DNA of 64,000 nucleotides from Verticillium longisporum (lineage: Eukaryota; Ascomycota; Sordariomycetes; Glomerellales; Plectosphaerellaceae), in NCBI GenBank assembly GCA_019188255.1, contig JAETXT010000004.1, forward strand, positions 1,860,001 to 1,924,000, written 5' to 3'. Shown here piece by piece: positions 23,601 to 34,280 of the stretch (positions are counted from its first letter, which is position 1; every line of letters begins with the position of its first letter). The translations under genes and the position numbers were made by a program. Below the pieces are notes generated by a model, which worked only from the letters and a program-made list of their open reading frames with translations, ran no database searches and was not told the origin of the DNA.

Positions 23601-26600
23601 GCGGACCCGTTCGTGTGTCCGCGTGGTACTCGGATGGTGGCTGAATGCCGAATCGAAATGGGAATCCATCAGAGCTAGCAAGGTACCGCTGCGACTGGGC
23701 TACTGTACAGTCAAAGTCAGATGTGGAAATGAGACTTGATCTTCTAGAACACCTGGAAATGCAACAGCACGGTTCTGATGGCGACTTGGGCGACGAAAAT
23801 TAACGACAAACACAGGACAATCGTCAAACTCAAAAGAAGATAGCCGGCGGATCGTTTCAGAGAGATGAGACGAGATGTCTGGCAACAACTGCTTCTGCTT
23901 GCCCCTTCGCCCTCCCTCCTGCTCCTATTTGCGCTATTGGCATTTTCCTGTTGGGATCGCAATCTCGTTTGGGAATTCTGTGTTAGAGGTATTATGTTCG
24001 AGTTCAGAGTATGCTGTCTTTTGTCAAGTCGCTGAGCTCTGGTTGCATAGATGCGGCCGAGAAGTAAACCTGTCGGTCGGACTACATGTAGACCAGTCTC
24101 GGGGTAGTCGAGTGCGTCGATCCAGGCAAAGGACCCTGTGGGACAAGCTCGATAATGGGCAATTCTGGTCAGGCGTGGCCCTCATTGTGACAAGCAGCGT
24201 GGTGAAGAGTATGTAGGGCTATTGCAGTACCGATCTCAAACTCCACAGAGTATGACGTCTTACCCAGCTAGTTTCCCATCGTAGCCCAGGTCATTTTATA
24301 GGCCGGAGAAAGTACCATCGTCGTAGAATCAAAACGTAGCCAAATGCGACGATGGGGCGAAATTGCCCACACCTCGTGGCGGTTGTATGTGATCTAGCGC
24401 AGCCTCGGGAGTGACTGACGTTGCCTTTGCTTTTTCACCTCGTGGTCACGGCAGTCCTGATCAAGACTGTGCGGTGTGCCTCTCTCTTCTTGACAGCTGC
24501 AGCTGTGGATCTGGAGAAGGAAGTATGATGGCACAGACGGACATTTCAACGCTGAAAGCCGAATTCCTGGCCATGCCGAAGAAGCAATGTCACAGAAGCC
24601 CGCCATGACCTGCCTGTTTGGTAGGCGTGGTTTTCTAGAAGACAGGGGAGCAGGCACGTCAGCACAAGGGCTGCCAAAGCCATCGTGCTCCGGCTTCTTC
24701 TTTGGGCTGACGCGGACTGCGACACCTTGCCCACAGGATTTGTAGTGCAGCTGTTGAAGCATCCGAGCCAATTCCCTTATCGCAAGATCGGTTTGCATAC
24801 GGTGAACGCTACTTGTTGTACAACACCTACCATAGGGACGTCATGCTCAGTGTTCAAGCCAGTTATTGTTTAGCTGTCCTTGTTCACCCTAAGATGCCTG
24901 CCTGCTTCAGGCCAAGGGTGGTTCCGTTCGCCATTGGGCAAACCCCGTCGTACTTGGCCATTGTCTGGGACATGAGTGCTGCAATCAATGAGAGTAAATT
25001 TTCGTGAGTCAACACCGTCGGGTCGAATCATTATATTGTGCGACACATGATGGTGAAGTTTACCTCAGTCATGTCACCCATGGGTTGCTCCTATAGCAGC
25101 TCGAGAATGGCATTCCACAAATGGCTCTTGCTTGTTTCCCCCGAGGCTGGAGTGGTTGGCCAGAGGAGCGGCTGGTGTGGCCAATCCGCTGTCAACGGCC
25201 ATCGGCAAAAGTGTGATATTGCTTCACAGTCCAGGGTCGCCAAAGGACTGACGCGCTTAACAGGGCGAGACCAGATTGAATACAAGATCCAGACGTATCG
25301 TTGGTCGGACCTGGACCGATGGGCTGCGAAAAGGTACTCATTATTGGCAGGGTGGTATATACGTCGTGTGCAGTGAATTCGCCAAACCACTGACAGGCTG
25401 GTGACATAGCTCAGGAGTGGTCTGACCAACAAGCAACCAGCGTCGCCCTGTCAAATGGAACACATTTGGAGACGATGGCTGGGTTGATCAGCGCATTCAG
25501 ACAGCCACCATCATGCCGTACATACAACATGCTTCTTTAGGATCGAAGCCGCGCTGCTTTTCTTTCCAGTACTGTGGCGCAAGCCAGCAAGATCAAGATT
25601 TATTATGATGATCAGCCTAGCCAGCGCAATCTGGATCACCTATCAAATCGGAGCCGAAGACAGCCGGCAGGTGATGTGAACAATTGCCGGTCTGGCCTGC
25701 GACTCGGTGCCGATCGGTTCGGACTACACGACTCAAGAGACGGACACAAATAGTCTTTATGGTCGGGCTGGGAGCGACGGGACAGTGCCACGACAAGTGT
25801 TTGTTTCGTAGACGGCTCATGGATAGTGGTGGTCTTCCTGCGTCTGTGTGTCAGTCGCACGCCGCACGTCCATGACGGGGTGGGTGCCCTTGGGCCGTCC
25901 TGACGGCGTCAGCCCACCCTGAACCCAGACCAACCGTCCGGTACGTGGCTGGCAGGAGGGGTGGGGAGGGCGACTAACTGGGACTGGTTACTGTTGCGGC
26001 GGTGGTCTTCGAAGGCAAACGCACCCAAGTGGGCACCCGCAAGTGTCGTGGGTCGTGATTTTAGGCATTCCAAGAGAGGCCCTGCTGGCCTGAAACGGCC
26101 ATCTGTCATTGAGCCAAGTAGGGGACGTTCGGGTGGGTTCCGGCCAGTAGAGTTGTAACGGTTGCTACGCTGAAGAGTTGGTCGGTTCAAACCAAGCCGA
26201 GAAGCTAGCCAAGATGGCGGTCCAACCTTTGTTGAACCAACGTTGTGAGACAACCGGGTTGTGCTAGTAGAAATGGCCCAGCGCCCACGACGAGAATGGC
26301 GATGCGATCACGAGGGCGATTCCGTCTGAACTCATCGACTGCAGGTGGTGTCGCAACTCGACAACTGGGTGCAGAAGCAAAACTGGGGGGTGCGGTGTGA
26401 TGACAGTGCAGGCTCTAGTGGAGGGGAATCTGATTCAGACAGAGGAGGTTGTGGCGCTTGAGGTGCGCCGACGCTGATGCGGAGCCGAGACATGAGTACG
26501 GTGAGATAGGTGGGTGTGTGATGGCGGTGATGATGGCGGCGCCTGGCTGGGACGCATCATGGATTTGTTTGCTCTTGGAGGGATATGAACATTGGGCAAC

Positions 26601-28878
26601 TGGAAACGGAAGAAGGCTACTGAGCCATCACGACGTCAGCTCAAGAGCAAGAGGGCCACTCCACTCAGCCGTAGGTCGATTGTGATGCGTAGGCAGGACC
26701 GGCACCTCAGATTGGCAGGAAGCATCGACTGCGTGTGCTTGCCGCTAGATCTTGATCATGACGCCTCTTGTGAGGCAAGATGAGGGTCCCGCTCCTGTTC
26801 GGTGCGCGACAGGACGACCGGACTGTCGCGTCTTGGCTGTCAACCAGGCTTCTCTCCAGTGTGGACAGTGGACACCCAAGGATCAATCTGATCATCAAGG
26901 ATGGACAGGGCACACTCACTGCCAAGAAGCTTGCGATACTGACAACAGGCCCCCTGTACGTCCTACGATTCGCCACTTTTACAGGCGACGGGGACCGACG
27001 ACGGCTGTCTGACGCCCTGGCGGGGCAGCGGGCCAGCGGGCAGTCACGACCGGCCCTATTCTGGACTCGTACTCGCTGGTCACCTCGAGCCCTCAGCCAG
27101 TGTCATCAGGGCAAGACGCGACTGCAGTGCTGACTGGCGGCACAGCAGGCGACTAAGTCATCCCCAGTGTGACAACCTCCCGCAATGAGCGTTTCCAGCT
27201 CTCTATGACGACTCTCCAGCCGATTGAGTGTCCTTGGGGGGACCATCTCGGGGCGGGAGCTAAAGTCTGGAAATACCTTACTCAAGGTAGTTAGGTGCTT
27301 ATGTACCAAGGCAGGAACGAGATTAGAGCAAAAGATTCAATCTCCAGCAACATCCTCCTGCTAGCGGGTAGGTACTTGTGTGTTCAAGTGGCAGGTCCCG
27401 CCAGTCCGCCGGGGGACTCCTGCCAACGCCATATGTGAGGCAAGTGTGGTTGGTACCTGCAAAGTCCGCATCGCACCGCGGCCGCGTCGTGATTGGGGTG
27501 GTGGAGTGGAGGGCTGAGAAGGGTGGGTCCTGTAGTGTGATCTTCACACACCCCCTTTCCCTTGTCGCCAAAGTCAGGGATCAGGGGGGTAAGAGGGGCA
27601 ACCACCCTGCTTCACATCCTCGCGTGGCATCAATCGATGCCCCTGCAGCCCCAAGCATCGTCGTCCCTCGCTCGCTTGCCGCATTGCTGCGGCCAGACCT
27701 GCTGCCCCCCCGCTAACTTCCAATCGTCTTTGCAGGACGTCTTTTGGTGCCCTCATGCGCTTCGAATGGGGGGCGAAATCTCTCGCCGCGCCATGGGTTT
27801 CTTCCGCCTCGGCGCCCAGATACCAGAGAGGGTCGCCCGTCAGCTCGTCAGCTCCAGGGGTATCCCCCTTCCCCCATGGACTTCCCTCGGAAGAGCACGA
27901 TCCAGCAAAAAAGGCCACCGCAAGAACTTCGCAGGTACATGTACCATGACGGGTTTCCATGGCCCTTGAACCCCAGACCAGACCAGACCAGGAAACCTTC
28001 ATTATTGGCGGCGTTGTCTCGACCCCCCTTTCCCCTTGTCCCCCCGGTCCGACCAGTCCCAGCACTCGATGCTAGCGCATGGAGAGAGAGCTCCATCAAC
28101 GAGAGAAATACCCGTCCCGAGTCTTCGTTGATGTGTGGTTGGGTGCGCGGACGTGCTACCCCAGTCCCAGACTTCGACCCTCTTGTCTATCCCCCGTACC
28201 TGTTAGGCAGCGGGATCCGTAGCAAAGAACAAGAAGGTACACAAGCAGACCCCGGCACCCGCCATCGCGGCCCGCTGCCTATACATATCTTCCTCCCCTC
28301 CCCTTTCTCTTCTTAGTCCAAGGGAAAGGGATCTCTGGTTTTACGTCCGTCCACGCCATCCATGAACATCTGAGACCTTACGCCTTGTATCAAACGAACC
28401 ACCCCGCCGGCTCTTACGTCTGATAGCTGTACACGTTATGCGGTACCGACTTCGACTTCAACCTACGCATTGACTGACGAGATCGAGCAAACGCCACGGT
28501 CACATAATAATTTTTATTCTACCCACTAGAGCGTGGTCCAGCCAGACGACTTATATCGGCTCGTCCCAAGCACGGCCACCGTGATCCAGGCCCTCATCAG
28601 TGCGAATGAGAAACTGTCCTTGATGGAGGATTTCTGACACTGGTCACCGTTTCCAATCCGCGGCTCTCCACCATTCCCACACGCGCAGCGTTGCGCCTTG
28701 GCACGTCACGTCCCTTTTGCTTTCACAGCAGTACACCCGCTACAACCAGTCTCGGCCTCGTACACAACTGCACCGGCGCCGCCTAATACTCTTGAATACG
28801 ACATCAACCGTCCAGGGACCGCCTTGTTCTTTGCTTCGGAGTAGACATCATACCTATTTTCATCACCATCCAACAACA
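17664..28878. other. 11.2 kb region without a recognised gene
   Basis: After the CDC14 3' flank I find no family I can name on either strand. The longest open frames are plus 19864-21177 (437 codons; Arg/Pro/Ser-rich, first in-frame ATG about 19984), plus 18386-19183 (265 codons) and plus 20807-21439 (210 codons, ending in a repeat-coded Asp-Gln tail). They overlap one another in different frames, lack domain-like patterns and show no clear splice logic, so I do not call them genes. The region also holds the hexamer repeat at 21391-21430. From about 28320 to 28878 it becomes the promoter and leader of the receptor gene. Non-coding RNAs or poorly conserved genes cannot be excluded. Confidence 0.5.
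21391..21430. repeat. Hexanucleotide tandem repeat (GGACCA)n
   Basis: About six and a half perfect copies of GGACCA. In one forward frame they would encode an alternating Asp-Gln tract at the end of an unsupported ORF. It is probably a simple non-coding microsatellite. Confidence 0.9.
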
Positions 28879-30560
28879 ATGTCCAACAACCTCCTGGGGT
28901 CTGGCTGCCCCAAGCCGTTCATCTCCGCGGCTGGATTCCCCCCCGACAAAGGGCGTAAGTGATGCCAAGATGCTGTTCTAGCGCGGCCAACTAATCCCGT
29001 TTCTTTAGATATCGATGGCCGGCTTTGCCAGAACATCACCGAAACTCTGTCGTGCTGTTTGCCATGTCCCATGACAGAATGGGTGTATCCTGACTATTTC
29101 GAGACCTTGACAGCAGTTGCGAACTGGATATGTGTCGCCAGCGTTCTGTGCTGCCTCTTCTTGCTCTTGTCGTGGGCGTTCCTGCCCGTCGACAAGACAA
29201 GTCGTCATTATCTGAGCATCAGTCTCGTCTGTGCCGTCATGCTCATGAACGTGAGTCTCGCTCGTTTTTAGCAATGCCAGTCCGCAAGATGTTAACCCAA
29301 ACCCCTTCCAGATGGGCTTTGTCATTCCGCTGGCGGCCCAGCCACAAGAATGTATCAACGACATCACGCCCCACAACATGCACACCAGCGGCGTCTGTGG
29401 CGCTTCCGGATCTTTCCTCCTGCTGGGCGGATTCGCCGGCGTCATGTGGGTTTTCTTGCGAGCCGTGTCTCTTCACCTACAGATCTGCTGGCAGGCCGTC
29501 GTCGGCCGGAACTTCATGCTCATCTCTCAGGCCACCGGCTGGGGCTTCCCCGCCATTGCGCTTCTCGTTGCCCTCCTCTTCAGCGGAGTCTCCTTCCGAT
29601 TTGGTGCGACTTGCCACATCAACCACGAGAATAGTTTGGCCACCTTTTGGATTCCCCTGTTGGTCTTTGCCGGCCTGACCCTCATCATACAATTCGCCAC
29701 GTTTGGCTACTGTATCAAGGTCTACCTAGCCTCTTTGGCCGACAACAGCGCTTCGACCGAAGGCTCAAGCCTGCCGCAGTATGCCGCTAGTGCGCGCACC
29801 ATGACCCCCCGCCAAGCATACCGACGTGTGCGCCGCGTCATTGCACTACAGTGGAGAGGCATCACGATTGTGCTCATCATCATCTGCGATGTCATCTTCT
29901 TCTCCGTCATCTTTGTTTTCCAGGACGTCACGGTGCAAGCTGTGCGTGAGGACAAGACCATTGCGGAACCTTGGATTCTCTGCCTCTTCGGCTCCAGCGG
30001 CGATAAGAACAAGTGTCTGGATTTGGCAAAACCTCTCGTCGTCAACGAAGCTACCATCACGGCAGTGCTGATCCTTCTCGCGGTAAGCCTACTTGCAGTT
30101 GCGAACCAGCACGACCGCCACTAACATTTCTGTGCAGATCAACGGCATCTGGTTGCTTATCCTCCTCGGACGATGGTCCATGGTCACCGGCTGGGTTGAC
30201 CTCTTCAGGTCGTTCCGCGGTGACAGCAAGAAGGAATTCGTTTCCGTGGACGCCCGGCAGGATGCCAAGAAAGATACTCGTGCGTACGAGATGCTCTCTG
30301 TTGACTCGAGCGCTGCGGTAACACCGATTGACCCAGTCAAAACACCTGCCAGCCCACCGAGCGGCCGCAGAACGCCCGATTACTTCGGGCAGACTGCACG
30401 ATACCACGCACCTGAACGGTCGTTCTCGAGCCCACGGCCACCACGAAGCCCGCCTGCCAACGACGGCTGGGAGATGAGGCCAACGCATGTGCGTCCTGAA
30501 AGGCGGCACAGCCCCGAGGGGTTCGAGGACATGAACCCGTTGGGGATGAACAGGATCTGA
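28879..30560 (+). CDS. Seven-transmembrane GPCR-like receptor (Frizzled/secretin-like fungal type)
   Basis: Exons are 28879-28954, 29009-29250, 29312-30082 and 30138-30560; introns are 54, 61 and 55 nt, all GT-AG and in phase. They give 503 residues with no frame break. The N-terminus (about 60 residues) has no obvious signal peptide, a glycosylation site NIT at about 34 and a Cys cluster (LCQNITETLSCCLPCP). Predicted helices lie at about 61-83, 92-112, 136-158, 178-200, 217-240, 288-310 and 350-375. Extracellular Cys pairs occur between TM2-TM3 and TM6-TM7. The third intracellular loop carries RQAYRRVRRVIALQW. The roughly 125-residue C-terminal tail is Pro/Ser-rich and basic, as in G-protein or arrestin-regulated receptors. 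The topology and Cys-rich ectodomain resemble the fungal Frizzled/secretin-like receptor group. The ligand is unknown. Confidence 0.82.
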
Positions 30561-31993
30561 TCCTCAACCAATCAGTACGATTGAAAGAAAAAAAAAGGGA
30601 AAGAAAACGAAAATACACAAACGAAAAGCCTCAGGCGCCTCGGACTCAACACAGGAGGAGAAGAGGTATTATATTTACGAGCCACGATCGCTCACTGCAC
30701 ATACGTGCCCTTCCATTACATATTGGCTTACGAGCACCATCATTTACACCATGAGGCGGACACACGCCATGTTCATATCGACCTGGGCCGGAAAGGCAAG
30801 GGGGGCAAAGGGCAGAATGGCCATGAGTCGAGCCAGGTCGTATACAGTGACGAATGCGATGTAGGATCAGCGCCGGCGTCTCGGATTTTTTTTTTTTATC
30901 ACTCGTTGGAGATTTGTCGAGGAGGAACACACGAGGCTACGTCCTCGAGATACCACTACTGTATAGTTCGGTGAAAGGAGCGGATGGGCAAGCTTGCGAG
31001 GCCCTAATGTCACGAATGGTGTTGCCCCCGACAGCAGGTGGGGAGGGCAGTGAATAAGAAGAGTATCAACGATTTCAACAATTGGGACTACTGATATGGC
31101 AATGCTGTACAACAATGTTGATGTTCAACGCTAAAAAGAGGTAGGCTGTGGCTCACATTAAGCTCTCGACGTCGCGGGACGGCGGGTCTGGGCGGACGGA
31201 TGTCGTCGGGCGAGGGGTCATGCACTCGAGAGGACAGCAGCAGAGCGCCCCCGGAAGGGGCGGATATTGAAGAGCGAGGCGGCTCGCCCGCATCGCCACA
31301 ATTTGGCTCGGCATGCTCGGAGGACGACATGGTTGCGGGCTGCATGTCTGACAGCGCCTCCCCCCAGGAAAGCTTACTCGGTGCATCGGATCGGCGTCCG
31401 GTATCTGATTTAAAGACGGAAATAGGCGACTCAGATGGGTGCATTCGCTGCGAGTTGATCTTCTCCTTCATTTCTTCTTTTCATTTCGGGGCCCCGGCCG
31501 TACGTACCATGCACTTCATGTACCTACCCATCTACCTAGTCTGAGGGAGGCTACCGAGGAAGCAAAAGTCTGATTCTGCTGAGGCGACGCAGTCGAGACA
31601 GACAAACGGGCGCTGCTTTGTCGATCTTTTGACGGCCCTGTCGCCTGCAACTCCTTGCTCAGTGTCTTGAGTGAGGGTCTTGAGACGCTGCAGAGGTCCA
31701 TTTCCCTCCGCCCTCGCCTCCTTCCATCTCTGCCCTTCTCTGGTTTCCTCTCCTCTCGTGAGGAAACGTCGACCTTGCAACGGAGCAGGTGGCAGGCACG
31801 GCCGAAGTGCCGCTTCCCGGGTGTGACGCCGGGCCCTGGTGACTGCCCTGTGCCCTGGCTGCTGCCCTGGCTGCTGCCCTGGCTGGCCTGAATCGTGCGT
31901 GACAGGAACAATCTGGCACCACGTGCTCTGGATATTCCCTTGCCACAGCACAGACGGCCGTGGGCGGGGGCGACCTCAGTGCGACCGGGAGCC
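30561..31993. other. Spacer between the receptor and GH5 genes
   Basis: The first part is the receptor 3' flank, with A- and T-runs (30584-30594 and about 30888-30897). No gene is recognised. A 115-codon plus frame at 31200-31544 is Ser/Asp-rich but has no identifiable domain. A 12-bp tandem repeat at 31851-31886 lies just before the GH5 start. Dispersed TACCTAC-type motifs occur at about 31502-31540. Confidence 0.55.
31851..31886. repeat. 12-bp tandem repeat, three copies
   Basis: Three direct copies of TGCCCTGGCTGC (the last ends in G) lie about 110 bp before the GH5 start codon, possibly inside its leader. Confidence 0.85.
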
Positions 31994-33635
31994 ATGACAT
32001 CCGCTGTGGGCGGCAGCTGCAGCCCCGACCAGGCCACTACTAGGGTCAGAGCATGGAGCTGGACCCGGCCTCTTCAAGCCGAGAGAAGCTTTGGGAGCAC
32101 CAGGCTCGGAACCCGGCTTGACGACGTTGAACAATCGTCGACGGGGCGCTCTACCTTTGACCACAATGACGGCAATGACGACGACTTTGCATTGATCCCT
32201 ACAGAAACGCCAACGGAGTATGGCACACACGGTCTGGGCCCAATTCACCTACCAACGCCATCCTCAGCTCGACATCGTTCAACGACACTGCGATATCACG
32301 TGTCACCACTTGCTCGTCGATTGGCACGCAACACAGCCTGCGTCGTAGGGCGAATTGCGAGGTTTCTCCGACGCAACATGTTTCTCGTCATGTCCCTCCT
32401 GCTGATCGGAGCGTACATCCACCATCTCTGGCGCGCAGAGACCACCATCAATGTTCCCTGGGTCCCCGACCCAGCATCCCGCCTCTTCGCCGAGGTCCCG
32501 CTGACACCGCTCCCCGCCAAAGACGACATTACGACGTACCAACTTCCCCTGGCCACGAGGGGCCGCAACATTGTCGACACCGAAGGCCGCCGTTTCAAGC
32601 TCCTCTCGGTCAACTGGTACGGCGCCTCTGACGAGCTCTTCGTGCCCGGCGGCCTCGACATCCGCCACCGCCGCGACATTGCCGCCACCATCCGCGCCCT
32701 CCGCTTCAACAGCGTGAGGCTCCCCTACGCCGACGAAATCGTGACGGCCAACCCCGTCGTCGACGCGCGCGTCGTGGCCGCGAACCCGGACCTCGCGGAC
32801 AAGCGCGCCCTCGATGTCCTCGAGGCCGTGACGACGGCCCTCACGGACGCGGGGCTCGCCGTCGTGGTCAACAACCACATCACGCACGCCACGTGGTGCT
32901 GCGGCGCCGATCCCTGCGATGCCGGGTGGGCGAACGATCACCTGGGGCCGCTGTGCCGCGTGCGTCAGACGGAGGAGGGCTGGATCCGGAACTGGGAGGC
33001 CGTCATGGCGCGGTTCGTGGACAACCCGCTCGTCATCGGCGCCGACCTGCGGAACGAGGTGCGCGGCGTCTGGGGTACCATGCCGTGGAGCAGGTGGGCC
33101 GCCGCCGCCGAGAGGGGCCGGCAACAGGCTGCTCAGGATGAATCCTGACTGGCTCATCGTCGTTGGCGGGACCGAGTCGGGCAACGACCTCCGCGGCGTG
33201 GCCGAGCGGCCCGTGAGGCTCGATGTACCGGGTAGGGTCGTGTACTCGGCGCACGTGTACGCTTGGTCCGGCTGGGGCAGCCTCGAGGGACGGTTCGCCA
33301 AGAGGGGGTACGCCTCGTTTGTCCACGCCATGCGGGAGAACTGGGGCTACCTCGTCGAGGGCGACAGGGCGCCCGTCTGGGTCGGAGAGTTCGGGGCGCC
33401 GAGGGACCCGAGCATGGGCGACGCCAACTACTGGCAGAACCTCGTGCGCTATCTCAAGGTCGTCGACGCCGACTTTGGCTACTGGGCCATCAACCCGCGG
33501 AAGCCAAAGGCGAACACGACGGAAACGTATGCGCTGGTCGAGGACGATTGGAAGACTCCACTGCTCGACTACCGCATGAAAGACATGGCGGAAATGATGA
33601 AGCAAGGCACTTTTGAGGGACACGATGAATTATGA
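31994..33635 (+). CDS. Membrane-anchored glycoside hydrolase family 5 protein, one apparent frameshift
   Basis: The first ATG of the open frame is at 31994 (MTSAVGGSCSPDQ). Residues 1-128 are a polar cytoplasmic segment ending in basic RRLARN/RRN; an uncleaved anchor MFLVMSLLLIGAYIHHLW (about 129-146) makes this a type II protein. The lumenal/extracellular part is a GH5 barrel: FKLLSVNWYGASDE, FNSVRLPYADEI, VVVNNHITHATWCCG, the acid/base site ADLRNEVRG (Glu 355) and the nucleophile motif VWVGEFGAPRD. The WCCG...GW and NEVRG features resemble subfamily GH5_11, found in plants and fungi. The frame breaks at the G-run 33114-33117: as read it ends at 33148, just after the acid/base. Dropping one G joins AGNRLLRMNPDWLIVVGG and the nucleophile to the stop at 33633-33635. 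The substrate is unproven (a beta-glucan-type polymer is likely). Confidence 0.85.
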
Positions 33636-34280
33636 GGGGTTCTGGTAATGACGAACGGGTGTACGAATCGCAGGCACCCTAGACATGGCGTTCTGGATAG
33701 CTTCCACATGAGGATTGGACAGCTAGTGAATGAGGTTTATTTTGACATGATGTATATGAAAAGCGGTTGGATGCTGGCTTCATTCTGATTTCCGTCGCCT
33801 TCGGTGATCTTGTTACACTACCATTCTCGTGCCATGAAAGCCATTGTTCTGCATCACGAAAACAGTGCTGGGCACCCTGACGCTACCTACCTAGGTAAGG
33901 TAGGTAGGTACCTTGGGTAGGTAAGGTAGATAGGTACCTTGGGTACGGAACGTCATGCCGCGGCGAGGCTTATCGATACAGCACAGGAGTGGGGCTGACC
34001 CCTCGAGCCTCAGCGGCGCCCGCGCGGCTGTTCTTCGATTCATCCACTCGTGGGAAACATCGCATGAGGACCGCCTAGGTCGTTGACCTTTGTCTGCAAC
34101 TCGACAAGACAGCCGGTGCCACCAACCCATGCAAACCGCGTTCTTGCTCCTCGCCCTTCTTCCAGGCCGCTCTTTACAATTTCTGTGTGGCAACACCGCT
34201 CTCAAGCACACAAACACCCGGCACCCAACAGCATCTATGTCCGACGAGGCCGACTGCGCCTTTGGTTCTCGTAGGAGACG
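33636..34280. other. GH5-CRT10 spacer
   Basis: It carries the GH5 3' end and the CRT10 promoter. A dense GGTA-type repeat block lies at 33883-33946. Another ATG at 34237 opens a short frame ending at 34308, overlapping the CRT10 start region. No further gene. Confidence 0.55.
33883..33946. repeat. GGTA/TACC-rich short repeat block
   Basis: Imperfect repeats of TACCTACCTAGGTAAGGTAGGTAGGTACC type, with internal palindromes (TACCTAGGTA, GGTACC). It is the densest copy of a motif dispersed through intergenic DNA of this window. Confidence 0.8.
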
